Positions 10,036 to 20,300 of a stretch of DNA of 64,000 nucleotides are shown piece after piece. The DNA is taken from NCBI RefSeq assembly GCF_003253705.1, contig NZ_QKYU01000011.1, forward strand, positions 107,084 to 171,083, written 5' to 3'. The notes under the pieces are model-generated. The model saw only the letters and a list, made by a program, of their open reading frames with translations, had not been told where the DNA came from and did not search any database. The DNA is from Humitalea rosea (GTDB taxonomy: Bacteria > Pseudomonadota > Alphaproteobacteria > Acetobacterales > Acetobacteraceae). Positions within the stretch are counted from its first letter, which is position 1. Each line of letters opens with the position of its first letter. Both the position numbers and the translations under genes were made by a program.

Positions 10036-10836
10036 CTACCGCCCCGCCCGGCCCTTCGCCCAGACCTGATCCGGGGCGCGCCACACCGTCTCGCCGCGGG
10101 CCAGCCTGGCCACCGCCTCGGCCATCGCATCCAGGATCGCCTCACCCTTGGCCGCCGTTGAGGGGCGCGGATCGCCGCGCACCCCGGTCCCGGGCGCGCG
10201 CTCGGCAAAGGACCAGAAGCGGAAGGCGCCGGGCGGCTCGCTGCCGACCGATGGCGCGTTGGAGAAGGCGGCGCCGAGGTTGTCCATCCGCACCTGGCCT
10301 GGGTCCATCGCCATCCAGGCCGAGGTCTCCGCCTCGCAGGCATGCATCATGCCGCTTTGGGTTTCCATCACCGCCCCCAGCGCGGATTCGGCCATCTTGG
10401 AGGGGGTGGCGACGACGATCGGCATCGCGAGTTCCACCGCCAGTTCCCGCGCCGCGACGGCGAGCGGATCGATGTTGCCGCCATGGCTGTTCACCAGCAT
10501 CAGCCGGTCGAAACCGCAGGCCAGCACCGACCGCGCGATGCAGCGCAGCACCGCGGAGAAGGCGGCGTAATCGAGGCTGATGGTCCCGCCGAAGGGCAGG
10601 TGATGCTCGCTCATCCCCATCCACATCGGCGGCAGCACGATGGCATCGCCGAGCTTGGCCGCCGCGCGCAGGCAGGTCTCATGGCCGATGGCGCTATCGG
10701 TCCAGACCGGCAGATGCGGGCCATGCTGCTCCAGGCTCGCGACCGGCAGGATCGGCAGGGCGCCGCTCCCGGCCAGGGCCAGCAGCTGGGGGCCGGTCTG
10801 GCGCTCCCATCGGTAGGCGTCGAAGCGTTCGGTCAT
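10036..10836 (-). CDS. Creatininase-family amidohydrolase
   Basis: A 266-residue metal-dependent amidohydrolase of the creatininase/mycofactocin MftE superfamily. Family metal-binding features are visible: PVASLEQHGPHLPVWTD near residue 30 (E, H and D ligands), the SHGGN motif in LMLVNSHGGNIDPL near residue 115, and HACEAETS around residue 160. Members hydrolyse cyclic amides, including creatinine and formamidopyrimidines; this one's substrate cannot be assigned. AGGAGT about nine bases before the ATG at 10836 supports the start. It faces a secreted unknown protein across a 130-bp divergent region. Confidence 0.85.
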   Translation of the reverse strand: MTERFDAYRWERQTGPQLLALAGSGALPILPVASLEQHGPHLPVWTDSAIGHETCLRAAAKLGDAIVLPPMWMGMSEHHLPFGGTISLDYAAFSAVLRCIARSVLACGFDRLMLVNSHGGNIDPLAVAARELAVELAMPIVVATPSKMAESALGAVMETQSGMMHACEAETSAWMAMDPGQVRMDNLGAAFSNAPSVGSEPPGAFRFWSFAERAPGTGVRGDPRPSTAAKGEAILDAMAEAVARLARGETVWRAPDQVWAKGRAGR

Positions 10837-10966
10837 GCATCGGTACTCCTTGTGGGGGTGGGGACGCTCCGACCGCCGCCGCCGCCGGTCAAGCACCCCC
10901 ACCATTCTTGCCCCCGTGCCATCGGGCGCGCGATGCTGGGCCGAACCTGTCGAGGATGCCCGCCCG

Positions 10967-11665
10967 ATGGTCGCCCTGCTCAAGCCTGTCCTCGGCGCCC
11001 TGTTCCTGGCGGGCGGGCTGGCGGTGTCCGCCTTCGGCGCGCAGCCGGACGGCTGCGCGGCACCGCCGGCCCTGGCGCAGCCGCTGGACCGCAGCGCCTG
11101 GATCGACCTGCTGATGGGCAATGCCTTGGTCGCGGGCGAGCTGTCCGGCAGCGGTCGCGGCGCCCTCGGCACGCTGCTGCTGCGGCAGAGTGCCGAGACG
11201 GTCGCGGAAGCGCTCCTGGCGCTGTCGCCCGGCGATGATCCGGCGCTGGAGGGCATCGCCGCCTTGGGCATGGCGCAGGAGGGGCTGGCGCGGATCATCG
11301 CCGCCGCCATGCTCGCCGATGCGCTGCCGCAGGATCCGGCGGCGCGGCGAGTGGGGCGGGCCATGGCGCTGCTCGACCGCTCGCGCCAGGATTACGCGAT
11401 GGCCACAGGCTGCGGCGTGGTGGCCGATGCCGTGGCCGCGGCCGAGGCGCGGGGCGCCCTGCTGCGGGCCGAGGCGCTGCTGCGCGACGCCTTGCCCGCG
11501 CTCCGCGAGGTCGTGGCGGTGCGGGAGACGGCGGCGGCGCTGGAGATGCTGCTCGCGGCCCTGCCCGCGACGCCCGAGGCCGACAGTGCCGCCGACCCAG
11601 CCCCCGCCGCCTATGCGGCGCTGGTGGAGACGGCCCGGCAGGCCGCCGAGCCGCTGCTGCCTTAA
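10967..11665 (+). CDS. Secreted alpha-helical hypothetical protein
   Basis: Unrecognised 232-residue protein. The N-terminus (MVALLKPVLGALFLAGGL, then AVSAFGAQ) reads as a signal peptide, so the mature protein is probably periplasmic. The remainder is Ala/Leu-rich and helical, with two Cys (QPDGCAAPP just after the signal and TGCGVV in the middle) that could form a disulphide. No catalytic motif is seen. The start at 10967 is chosen because it places the signal peptide at the terminus; an upstream in-frame ATG adds an Arg-rich stretch. Its stop overlaps the convergent ftsY stop by a few bases. Confidence 0.6.
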   Translation: MVALLKPVLGALFLAGGLAVSAFGAQPDGCAAPPALAQPLDRSAWIDLLMGNALVAGELSGSGRGALGTLLLRQSAETVAEALLALSPGDDPALEGIAALGMAQEGLARIIAAAMLADALPQDPAARRVGRAMALLDRSRQDYAMATGCGVVADAVAAAEARGALLRAEALLRDALPALREVVAVRETAAALEMLLAALPATPEADSAADPAPAAYAALVETARQAAEPLLP

Positions 11666-12924
11666 TCCAGCCCCACCAGGCTGCGGGCAAAATCCCGCGC
11701 TTCGAAGGGCCGCAGATCGGCGGCCTTTTCCCCGACGCCGACGGCATGGACGGGCAGCCCGAAGGCCTCGGCCAAGGCCACCACCACGCCGCCCTTGGCG
11801 CTGCCATCGAGCTTGGTGACCACGAGCCCGGTCACATCCACCATGTCGCGGAACACGCGGACCTGGTTGACGGCGTTCTGACCGGTGGTCGCGTCCAGCA
11901 CCAGCAGCACGCTATGCGGCACCGCCGGGTCGATGCGCTTCAGCACGCGCACGACCTTGCGCAGCTCATCCATCAGCGCGGCCTTGTTGTGCAGCCGGCC
12001 GGCGGTGTCGATCAGCAGGATCTCCGCCCCTGCGGCGCGCGCCTGGGTCAGCGCGTCATGCGCGAGGCCGGCGGCATCGGCCCCCTGCTTGGCCGGGGCA
12101 ACCACCGGGCAGCCGGTGCGCTCGCCCCAGACCTGAAGCTGCTCGACCGCGGCGGCGCGGAAGGTGTCGCCGGCCGCCATCCAGACCGCGCGCCCTTCCT
12201 CCCGCCAGCCCTGGGCGAGCTTGGCGATGGTGGTGGTCTTGCCGGTGCCGTTGACGCCGACCACCAGCACGACATGGGGCTTGAGGCCGCGGTCGATCTC
12301 CAAGGGGCGCGCGACCGGGGCCAGGATGGCGGCGATCTCCTCGGCCAGCGCCGTCTTCACCTCGATGTCGGTGACTTCGCGGCCGAAGCGGGTGGCGCGG
12401 AAGCGCGCGACGATGCGGCTTGCCACCGGCAGCCCGAGGTCGGCGGCGATCAGCATCTCCTCCAGCTCCTCCAGCGCGGCATCATCCAGCCGGCGCTTGG
12501 TGAAGACGGCGGCGATGCCATCGGTCAGCCGGGCGGTGCTGCGCGACAGCCCGGCCCGCAGACGGGAGAAGAAGCCGCCTCGCTGCGGGGCCGCGGCGGT
12601 GGCCGGGGGTTCGGGTATCGGTTCCGGCGCCGGATCGGGCATCGGCCCCGGTATCGGCCCTGGCATCGGCTCCGGCGCCGGAGCCGGCTTCAGCACCGGA
12701 AACGGGGTGGGGATCGGCGCCGCCATCGGCGTCGGGCCCGGGCGCTGGACCGGCGCCGGGATGGGCAGGGTAATCGGGCTGGACGGCAGATCCGGCGCCA
12801 CCTCCGGGCTCGGTTCCGGCGTCGGATCGGGCAGCGGCGGTGGCGGCACGATGTGGGAGGGCTCGGCCTTGGCCGCTTCCTCCTTCCGTCCCGAGAGCCG
12901 TCCCCAGAGGTCTTTCAGTGCCAT
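11662..12924 (-). CDS. ftsY: Signal recognition particle receptor FtsY
   Basis: SRP receptor GTPase that brings ribosome-SRP complexes to the Sec translocon. After a short basic start there is a Pro/Glu/Ile-rich linker (residues ~20-115) built of imperfect PxP repeats, standing where other bacteria have an acidic A domain. The NG domain follows: [21 protein letters not shown] (N domain), [15 protein letters not shown] as G1, DTAGR as G3, [10 protein letters not shown] as G4, and [15 protein letters not shown] at the C-terminus. It is 420 residues in total. It lies 4 bases downstream of mtaB in the alphaproteobacterial order dapF-mtaB-ftsY. Confidence 0.97.
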   Translation of the reverse strand: MALKDLWGRLSGRKEEAAKAEPSHIVPPPPLPDPTPEPSPEVAPDLPSSPITLPIPAPVQRPGPTPMAAPIPTPFPVLKPAPAPEPMPGPIPGPMPDPAPEPIPEPPATAAAPQRGGFFSRLRAGLSRSTARLTDGIAAVFTKRRLDDAALEELEEMLIAADLGLPVASRIVARFRATRFGREVTDIEVKTALAEEIAAILAPVARPLEIDRGLKPHVVLVVGVNGTGKTTTIAKLAQGWREEGRAVWMAAGDTFRAAAVEQLQVWGERTGCPVVAPAKQGADAAGLAHDALTQARAAGAEILLIDTAGRLHNKAALMDELRKVVRVLKRIDPAVPHSVLLVLDATTGQNAVNQVRVFRDMVDVTGLVVTKLDGSAKGGVVVALAEAFGLPVHAVGVGEKAADLRPFEARDFARSLVGLD

Positions 12925-12928
12925 TCCG

Positions 12929-14134
12929 CTACGCCGCCTCGGCCAAAAGCCCGTCCGGGCCGATTCCGGTCACCCGCGCCGACACCACCCGCCCGCGCCC
13001 GCCGGGCACCGGGTGCAGCAGCCGCACGGCCGCGAAATGCTCGCTGTGGCCGCGATCCTCGGCCTCCAGCAGCACGTTTTCCTGCACGCCCAGGCGCGTG
13101 CCCAGGAAGCGCGTTGCCCCCTGCTGCCCGGCCGCGCGCAGCCGCGCCGCCCGTTCCCGGATCAGCGCATGCGGCACCTGCGGCATCCGCGCCGCCGGCG
13201 TGCCGGGGCGGGGCGAATAGGGGAAGACGTGGAGGAAGGAGAGCCCCGCCTCCGCCACCAGATCGAGCATCGCGGTGAAGGCCGCCTCATCCTCGGTCGG
13301 GAAGCCGGCGATCAGGTCGGCGCCCAGCGCGACATCCGGGCGCAGCGACCGGGCGCGCCGGGCCAGGGCCAGCAGGTCGGCGCGGCTGTGGCGCCGGCGC
13401 ATCCGCTTCAGCATCAGATCGTCGCCATGCTGCGCCGAGAGATGCAGGTGCGGCAGCAGCCGCGGCTCCTCGGCCAGCAGCCGCCAGAGCGTCGCATCCA
13501 TCGCCGCCGGGTCCAGCGAGGACAGCCGCAGCCGCCCAAGATCGGGCACCCCCGCCAGCACCGCCGCGACCAGATCGCCGAGGCGCGCCTCGCCAGGCCC
13601 GGTCCAGGAGGCGATGTCCACGCCGGTCAGCACGACCTCCGCGACCCCGCTTGCGGCCAGGGTCGCGATCCGCGCCACCACCCGCTCGGCGGGTAGCGAG
13701 CGGGAGACGCCGCGCCCCTGCGGGATGATGCAGAAGGTGCAACGGTGGTCGCAGCCCTGCTGCACCTGCACCAGCGCGCGGGTGCGGCTGCCGGTCTCGG
13801 CGGCCATGTCCTCGGGCGGGGATGTGGCACCCCAGGCCTCGGGGCGCAGCTTTTCCGCATTCGGGACGACGCGGATGACGTTGGGCAGCCCGGCCCAGGC
13901 CTCGGGTCGGATGGTGGCGGCGCAGCCGGTCACCACGATCCGCAGGCCCGGATCGGCGCGGGCGGCACGGCGCAGCGCCTGGCGGGCCTGGGCCTCGGCC
14001 TCGGTGGTGACGGCGCAGGTGTTCACCAGCAGCATCTCCGCCCCCGCCCCGCCCGCCTCCGCAAGCCGCGCCATGGCGGCGGTCTCGGCGGTGTTGAGCC
14101 GGCAGCCGAAGCTCAGGGTCCGCGGCGCCGTCAT
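12929..14134 (-). CDS. mtaB: tRNA N6-threonylcarbamoyladenosine methylthiotransferase MtaB
   Basis: Radical SAM methylthiotransferase (401 aa) that converts t6A to ms2t6A at position 37 of ANN-decoding tRNAs. The N-terminal MTTase domain supplies three cluster cysteines (FGCRLN, VNTCAVTTEAEAQ, VTGCAA). The radical SAM motif CDHRCTFCIIPQGRG (CxxxCxxC) lies near residue 135. A C-terminal TRAM-like stretch includes ALRVTGIGPDGLL-type residues. The ATG at 14134 overlaps the dapF TGA as ATGA, so translation is coupled. A longer in-frame extension exists upstream but would run into dapF. Confidence 0.93.
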   Translation of the reverse strand: MTAPRTLSFGCRLNTAETAAMARLAEAGGAGAEMLLVNTCAVTTEAEAQARQALRRAARADPGLRIVVTGCAATIRPEAWAGLPNVIRVVPNAEKLRPEAWGATSPPEDMAAETGSRTRALVQVQQGCDHRCTFCIIPQGRGVSRSLPAERVVARIATLAASGVAEVVLTGVDIASWTGPGEARLGDLVAAVLAGVPDLGRLRLSSLDPAAMDATLWRLLAEEPRLLPHLHLSAQHGDDLMLKRMRRRHSRADLLALARRARSLRPDVALGADLIAGFPTEDEAAFTAMLDLVAEAGLSFLHVFPYSPRPGTPAARMPQVPHALIRERAARLRAAGQQGATRFLGTRLGVQENVLLEAEDRGHSEHFAAVRLLHPVPGGRGRVVSARVTGIGPDGLLAEAA

Positions 14135-14964
14135 GCCGCGCGCAGGGCCGCCAGGTCGAGCGTGCCGAGATAGGCGGTCGCGACCGGGCCGGTCATGGCG
14201 ACCTGGCCATCCGGGCGCCATTCCACCCGCAGCGTGCCGCCCGGAAGCTCCACATCCGCCGCGCGATCGGCGAGGTCCCGGCGCACCGCATTGACCAGCG
14301 CCGCACAGGCGCCCGAGCCGCAGGCCAGGGTCAGCCCCGCCCCGCGCTCCCAGACCACGAGCCGCAGCCGGTCCCGCGCCAGCACCTGCACCACGCCGAT
14401 ATTGGCGCGTTCGGGGAAGATCGGGTCGGTTTCCAGCAGCGGCCCCAGCACGCCCAACCCGATGCGGCTGAGGTCCGGCACGAAGAAGGTCGCATGCGGA
14501 TTGCCCATGGAGCAGGCCGCCGGATCCGCCAGCGGCCCGCGCTGGAGCGGCAGATGCAGCGTATCCAGCGCCTGGGCCAGCGGCACCTCATGCCAGCCGG
14601 TGCGCGGCACGCCCATCAGCACCGTGACCGTGCCATCGGCATGCAGGTGGGACGGCAGGTCGCCCGATATGGTGCGGACCACGACGTCCCGGCTGCCGGT
14701 TTCGGCCGCGATCAGGCTGGCGACGCAGCGCGTGGCATTGCCGCAGGCGCCGGCCTCCGACCCATCGGGGTTGCGGATGCGCATGAAGACATCGGCCCCC
14801 TCCCCCGGCGGTTCGAGGATGATGATCTGGTCGCAGCCGATGCCGCGATGCCGGTCCCCGATCGCGCGGGCGACCTCGGGGCCGATCGGCAGGGCGGCGT
14901 GGCGCGCGTCGAGCACCACGAAGTCGTTGCCAAGGCCGTGCATCTTGCGGAAGGGGGTCATCAT
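14131..14964 (-). CDS. dapF: Diaminopimelate epimerase
   Basis: Converts LL- to meso-diaminopimelate for lysine and peptidoglycan synthesis. The 277-residue protein starts MMTPFRKMHGLGNDFVVLDA, the family opening. Both catalytic cysteines are in context: ACGNATRC in the N-terminal lobe and LACGSGACAA in the C-terminal lobe. ATG 14964 or 14961 fits the family start; no strong ribosome site is visible. It is 48 bases from the end of the upstream M10 protease gene and coupled to mtaB. Confidence 0.95.
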   Translation of the reverse strand: MMTPFRKMHGLGNDFVVLDARHAALPIGPEVARAIGDRHRGIGCDQIIILEPPGEGADVFMRIRNPDGSEAGACGNATRCVASLIAAETGSRDVVVRTISGDLPSHLHADGTVTVLMGVPRTGWHEVPLAQALDTLHLPLQRGPLADPAACSMGNPHATFFVPDLSRIGLGVLGPLLETDPIFPERANIGVVQVLARDRLRLVVWERGAGLTLACGSGACAALVNAVRRDLADRAADVELPGGTLRVEWRPDGQVAMTGPVATAYLGTLDLAALRAA

Positions 14965-15012
14965 CGCATCGATATGCGCCGTGGGGCGCGGCAGTCCAAG
15001 CCCCACAGCACT

Positions 15013-17175
15013 TTAAGCAAAAAGGATGCCGAAGAAGGCCGGGTCGGTGTTGGCGATGTCGGGGCCAGTCAGGGCCATGTGCTCCGGGCTTTCGCTGAAG
15101 GCGAGCATTACGGCCGCGCGGGTATTGCCCGCATCCAGTGCGGCGGACCAGCTGGCGATGCCCGCCGCATCCCCCGCCCGGTCCAGCGCGTTCCAATACA
15201 GCCGCTCGGTGAAGCCGCGGTTGTCCAGCGCGCCATAAGTGGCACGGAATTCGGCGCTGCCGGCGAAGATCGCGCCGAGGGTCTCCAGGCTCAGCCCCCC
15301 GGCCGCCACCTGCCCCTGCCAGAAGGCGAGCCCGTTCAGCTCGGGCACCCGGCCAAGCGCGGTATCGTAGATGCGGGCGATGGTCGCGGCCGTGGCATCC
15401 AGCTCCCAGACCCCGGGCGTGACCAGCGGCGCGGTCCGCGCCATATTCTCCTGGCTCTCGGAGAAGGCCACCAGCAGCCCGTCGCGCGTCAGCGCCCCCC
15501 TGGCCAGGATGCCGGTCCAATAGGCGAGCCCGGATGCCTCGGCCTCGCGCCCCAGCACATTGTGGTAGAGCTGATTGACGAAATCCGGGCCGCCAAGCCC
15601 ACGGCCGAAGCGCGCGGCGAATTCATCGCTGCCGAGGAAGCCTTGCGCCACCTGGTCGAGCCGCCCGCCCGCGGCCAGCGCGTGGCTCCAGGCGTGCAGC
15701 CCGCCCGGGTCGGGCATCCGGTGCAGGGCCGCCTGGTAGAGGCGCAGGATCTGGGCCGCGGGCGAGTCGGCCCCGAGCCAGAGGCGGCCATCCACGAAAT
15801 CCAGCGCCTCGATGCCACGGCCGGTATCGATCTCGCCGCCCCGCGCCACCCTGATCTCGCTGCCGACGAGGCTGACGCCGGTGCCGCGGCGACCGACATC
15901 CAGCAGGCCGATGTCGAAGCCCGCGCCGCCATCGAGCAGATCGCTGCCCGCGCCGCCCCGCAAGGTGTCGTCGCCGTTGCCGCCGAAAAGCTGGTCGTTG
16001 CCGGCATTGCCGACGAGCCAGTTGGCGAGGTCATTGCCCCGCAGCGTGTCATTGCCGGAACCGCCGATCGCATTCTCGATCAGCGAGCGCGGATCGTCCT
16101 GGAACATCAGCGCGTTGTAGACCGTCCCGTGCGCCTTCACCCCGGCGCCGAGATTGGCGCGCTGGGCTTCCGAGGTGATGCTCCAGCCGCCGGGCGCGAG
16201 GTCCAGGACCACGGCCGTGGTGTAGTTCGACAGGTCATAGACATCGGCGCCACCCCCATCCCAGATGGTCAGGAAGACGCGGTTGCCGCCCGGGGTGCCC
16301 TGGCCGATGCCATCGACCGACATCTCCCCGGTCGCGGGATTCCAGCGATAGGTCGTGTTGCCGGCATGGGTCGCGTAATCGGCGCCATACATCACCTGCA
16401 AGGCGAGGATGTCGTACATCATCAGCGTCTGCGGCGCGCCCCATTGCTCGAAGGTGTAGGGGGTGGCGGGCCCGCCCGGATAGGAGCGGTAGGTCATGAC
16501 GGTGAATTCGAGCCCGTCACGATCCGTCGGCATCGCGACATTCGCCACCCCACCCGTCTCGTGCCCGTGCTTCAGCCCCAGCGCATGGCCAAGCTCATGA
16601 ATATAGGTGTGGTAGGCGTAGCTGCCGGCGACCGGCGTGCGGTAATCGAGGGAGGTGCCGACATGACCCGTCCCGAACCAGGCATCGCCGCCGGCGCCAT
16701 CGGCCGGGAAATAGGCATAGGCGGTTCTGGGCACCGAGGATTCCGCCAGCCGGATGTCCCCACCCGCGTTCAAGCCCCCATTCTGCGTCTGCCCCACCGG
16801 GGTAAGGATCAGGCTGGCGACACTGCCATAGGTGATCACCCCCCTCGCCCCGGTCAGGGTGTAGCCGCCCAGGATCGCACGGGTCGCCTCCATGGCTTGC
16901 AGGGTCAGGGGGCGGAAATCCGTGGTGTTCTCACCAGAGCCATAGCTCACGCCATAGTCTCTGCCGGCCTGGGGGAAGCTGAAGGCGAAGCCGCTTTCCC
17001 AACGGGAGCCACGCAGCAGCCCGTCGATATAGCGGTTGCCGGTGGCGCCCTGCGACACGGCGCTCGCATCCTGCCCCCCGTCGCCGAGCACGGACGCGGC
17101 GTCCGCAAGCGAGGAAGCGGCATCGCCGTTCGCGCAGGCCGGGCAATTACAAAAAGGTAGCAGCCACGCCGACAT
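15013..17175 (-). CDS. Serralysin-type M10 metalloprotease with RTX repeats and DUF4214 tail
   Basis: A 720-residue secreted zinc protease. The metzincin site HELGHALGLKHGH is at residues ~193-205 and the Met-turn is VMTYRSY about 30 residues later. RTX calcium-binding nonapeptides (GGSGNDTLRG to GGAGSDLLDGGAG) occupy roughly 370-430. From about 480 to the end there are DUF4214-type helical repeats ending in FGILFA. There is no Sec signal, consistent with type I secretion by a C-terminal signal, although no T1SS genes are in the window. The N-terminus has an unusual CNCPAC cluster. The start at 17175 is preceded by a weak GGAG; ATG 17229 is possible. Its tail is near-parallel to that of the next gene. 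Confidence 0.88.
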   Translation of the reverse strand: MSAWLLPFCNCPACANGDAASSLADAASVLGDGGQDASAVSQGATGNRYIDGLLRGSRWESGFAFSFPQAGRDYGVSYGSGENTTDFRPLTLQAMEATRAILGGYTLTGARGVITYGSVASLILTPVGQTQNGGLNAGGDIRLAESSVPRTAYAYFPADGAGGDAWFGTGHVGTSLDYRTPVAGSYAYHTYIHELGHALGLKHGHETGGVANVAMPTDRDGLEFTVMTYRSYPGGPATPYTFEQWGAPQTLMMYDILALQVMYGADYATHAGNTTYRWNPATGEMSVDGIGQGTPGGNRVFLTIWDGGGADVYDLSNYTTAVVLDLAPGGWSITSEAQRANLGAGVKAHGTVYNALMFQDDPRSLIENAIGGSGNDTLRGNDLANWLVGNAGNDQLFGGNGDDTLRGGAGSDLLDGGAGFDIGLLDVGRRGTGVSLVGSEIRVARGGEIDTGRGIEALDFVDGRLWLGADSPAAQILRLYQAALHRMPDPGGLHAWSHALAAGGRLDQVAQGFLGSDEFAARFGRGLGGPDFVNQLYHNVLGREAEASGLAYWTGILARGALTRDGLLVAFSESQENMARTAPLVTPGVWELDATAATIARIYDTALGRVPELNGLAFWQGQVAAGGLSLETLGAIFAGSAEFRATYGALDNRGFTERLYWNALDRAGDAAGIASWSAALDAGNTRAAVMLAFSESPEHMALTGPDIANTDPAFFGILFA

Positions 17176-17259
17176 CGGGTCTCGGGCTCCAATCCGCTTG
17201 GCCGGCGGCATCGGCCAGGTTCGAAGCACGGCACGCGCGATCAGTCCGCCGCAGATATG

Positions 17260-17288
17260 AATCTAGATATCAGGAGCGGTTGGGTAAA
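17260..17288 (-). promoter_or_regulatory. Possible sigma70 promoter of the M10 protease gene
   Basis: On the minus strand TTTACC (17283-17288), 17 bases, then TAGATT (17260-17265) give a four-of-six match at both boxes, about 85 bases before the protease start. The surrounding bases are unusually AT-rich for this DNA. The call is weak. Confidence 0.3.
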
Positions 17289-17327
17289 GCGCCATTTCCG
17301 GCAGTGTGCATCTGCCCGATGCGCCGA

Positions 17328-20300
17328 TCATGCAAAGAGGATGCCGAAATGGGTTGGGTCGGGATTGTTGATGTTGGCGGCGGTCAGCTCGGCGTGTTCG
17401 GCGCTCTCGCTGAAGGGCACGACCATCGCCGCGCGGCTGAGGCCGGAGTCCAGCAGCCCGGTCCAATAGGCGACGCCCCCGGCCTCCCCCGCCCGGTGCA
17501 GCGCGTTCTGGTAGATCAGCTCGACGAAGGCGCGGTTGCCGAGCGCGCCATACACCGCCTGGAACTCGGGGCTGTTTGTGAAGACGGTGGCGAGGTCGGT
17601 GAGGGTCTGGGTGCCCGCCTCGATATTGGTCTTCCAGTAGCCGAGCCCGCCCACATCGGGCAGCCGGCCCAGGGCAGTGTCGTAGAGCCGCGCGACGGCG
17701 GCGGCATTCTCGTCCAGGTCCCAGATGCCGGCGCTGACGACATCGGCGGTGGCCGCGCGGTTCTCATCGCTTTCGGAAAATGCCACGAGGACGCTCGCCC
17801 GGCTCACCCCGTCATAGAGCAGCGAAGAGGTCCAGTATTGGAGGCCGCCGTGGTCGCCCTCCCGCCCGAGGACGTTGCGGTAAAGCTGGGCCACGAAATC
17901 GGCCTCGCCGAGCCCGGCGCCAAACCGTGCCGCGAACTCCGCGCTGCCGAGGAAATCCGAGGCCAGCGCCTCCAGCCGCACCTCCGCGCCCAGGGCGCCG
18001 ATCCAGTAATTCAGCCCGGACTGGTCGGGGGCGCGTTCCAGCGCGGCCTGATAGAGGCGCAGGACCTGGGCCGCGGTGGAATCGGCACCCGTCCAGAGCG
18101 TGCCATCGGCGAAGTCCAGCCGCTCGACGTTCTGCACCCGGTCGGTCTCCGCGCCGTGAACCAGGTGCAGCGCGCCCTCGCCAAGAGTGATCTGCACCCC
18201 GCGCCGCCCAAGACCCGCCATCTCCACCCGATCGGTGCCGGCGCCGCCATCGATCAGGTCGCTGCCCGCACCGCCCAGCAGGGTGTCATCGCCCTCGCCG
18301 CCGAACAGGCTGTCGTTGCCGCCCCGCCCCTCCAGCCAATCCGCCCCGGCACCGGCGGAGAGGGCGTTGGCCGCCTCGCTGCCGAGCAGACGATCCGCGC
18401 CATCGCCTGAGGTGACCGCCTCGATCCCCACCAGCGTATCGCTGCCGATATCCGCGCCGGTGGCACGGCCGAGGCCGAGATCGACCGCAACCCCATGCAA
18501 CGCGCTGGTATAGGTGACGCTGTCCCAGCCGCCGCCGCCGTCGTAGCGGTCATCGCCATTGCCGCTGCCGCCGACGAAGGTCGCATCCCCGGCGCCATCG
18601 AACAGCGTGTCATCGCCATCACCGCCCACGAAGACGCCGCCCCAGCCCTCCTCGCGGCGGTCGATCACGTCATTGCCGGCGGTGCCGATATGGTCGAGGG
18701 CGCCGGTGACGCTCGCGGAGATCTCGCGCGCCACGCCATCGAGGATGGTATCGACCAGCGCATCCACCACGATCCCGCCGAAGCCCACCGCCAGCGCCGC
18801 CATGTCGCGCCCGACGAGGCCGAGCACGGCCGCGGAGAAATCGGACAACAGGCGGATATGCTGGTCGCGGTAGTCGCCCTCGACGTAGCTTGTGACGATG
18901 GTGGCGAGATCCTTGATGAAGAAGGCCATGCGGAAGGCCGGGATCTGGCCCACGATCTTTTCCGCCAGTGCGGCGAAGGTCGCGTTGGAGGCAGTGGTGA
19001 AGCGCAGGGCGGCGGCGGGATCGAAGGCCTCCAGCGCCACCTCGAGCCGCGCGACGATGTTGCGCACGACCTGCGGCCCATACAAATCGAGATGGCCGTC
19101 GATGCTGCCCAGCAGCAGCGCAGCCTTGATCTGGTCGAAGGCTTCGAACAGCCGCAGGCCATCGGCGACCTCCTCCACCCGGGCATCGGCCGCGGCCCGG
19201 GTCAGGATGGTCTCGCCCGGCGTCCAGCTCAGCTGGTACTGGGCATAGGCGACCGCGTCCTGCGGCAGTTCGACCCCAAGGGTGCCAAGACCGGCCGCCC
19301 ATGGGTACGGGTCCAGGAGGAGGCTGTCGGGCAGCCGCGCCAGGCCAACCTGGCCCTCCGGCGCATCGATCGTCACGGTCACGGCGCTGTCGATCCGCAT
19401 CACGCGCCGCGGCACGCTGCCGGAGGTGTCGATTTCGATCTCGCCGGTGAGCAACAGCAGCTCGAAGCCGGTCCCGGTCTTCAGGATCATCACGCCATTG
19501 CTGGCCTCCCGGATCGCCTGGGTGACCAGCACCGTCTCGCCGCCGGTCATGTCGGTGACATGGGCGTCATTGTTGACGACGAACACATCCTCGCCCGAGC
19601 CGCCGGTGAGGGTGTCGAGCGGGCGCACCCCGGCCACGGCCGGGTCGCCGCGATCGGGCCAGCCGCCGATGAGCAGGTCGGCACCCGCGCCGCCCAGGAG
19701 CCGATCGGCACCTGCCCCACCGATCAGGAGATCCTCATCCTCGCCGCCGTCGAGGCTGTCCTCCCCGTCGCCGCCGAACAGGGCGTCCCTCCCCGCGCCG
19801 CCGAGCAGCGTGTCCCGGCCCTGGCCGCCATCGGCGAGGTCACGGCCGCCGCCGGCCACGATGCTGTCATCGCCGGCGCCGCCGAGCAGCGCGTCATCGC
19901 CATCCGCGCCGATGATTTCGTCATTGCCGGCCAGCAGCCGCATGAGCACGGCCAAGCCATCCGCGGTGATGTGGGAGAGGTCGCGCAGACTGGTCGCGGG
20001 GGCGTCGGTGATGGTGACTGCGGGGAGGCTGCTGCTGGTGTAGGTCCAGGCGGTGGCGGTGGTGTCCAACGCGGCCTCGCGCCAGGCATCGAGGGCGGCG
20101 AGATAGGCGATGCCCTCGGCGCGATAGACGTAATTGCCAAGGCTGCCGCGAAGGTCGTTGGTGGCCAATGAGACGGAGGGGTCGAAGACGTAGAGGTAGC
20201 CATAGGAGAAGGTGGTGGTCGCGGCGGCGTAGAAATCCCCAAGCAGGGGGGCCTCGGCCAGGGAGAAACCGCTCAGCTGGGCACCGCCGGGCCAGGTCAG

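Noticed and set aside
8772..10343. Minus-strand frame with LNHWG-type pentapeptides resembling a pentapeptide-repeat protein
   Set aside because: The repeat is simply the reverse reading of the 15-bp VQAP array. The plus strand has a signal peptide and is coupled to the NUDIX gene.
14494..17160. Plus-strand frame of about 890 codons opposite dapF and the M10 protease
   Set aside because: Shadow of GC-rich codons; the opposite strand has the zinc motif, RTX repeats and dapF cysteines.
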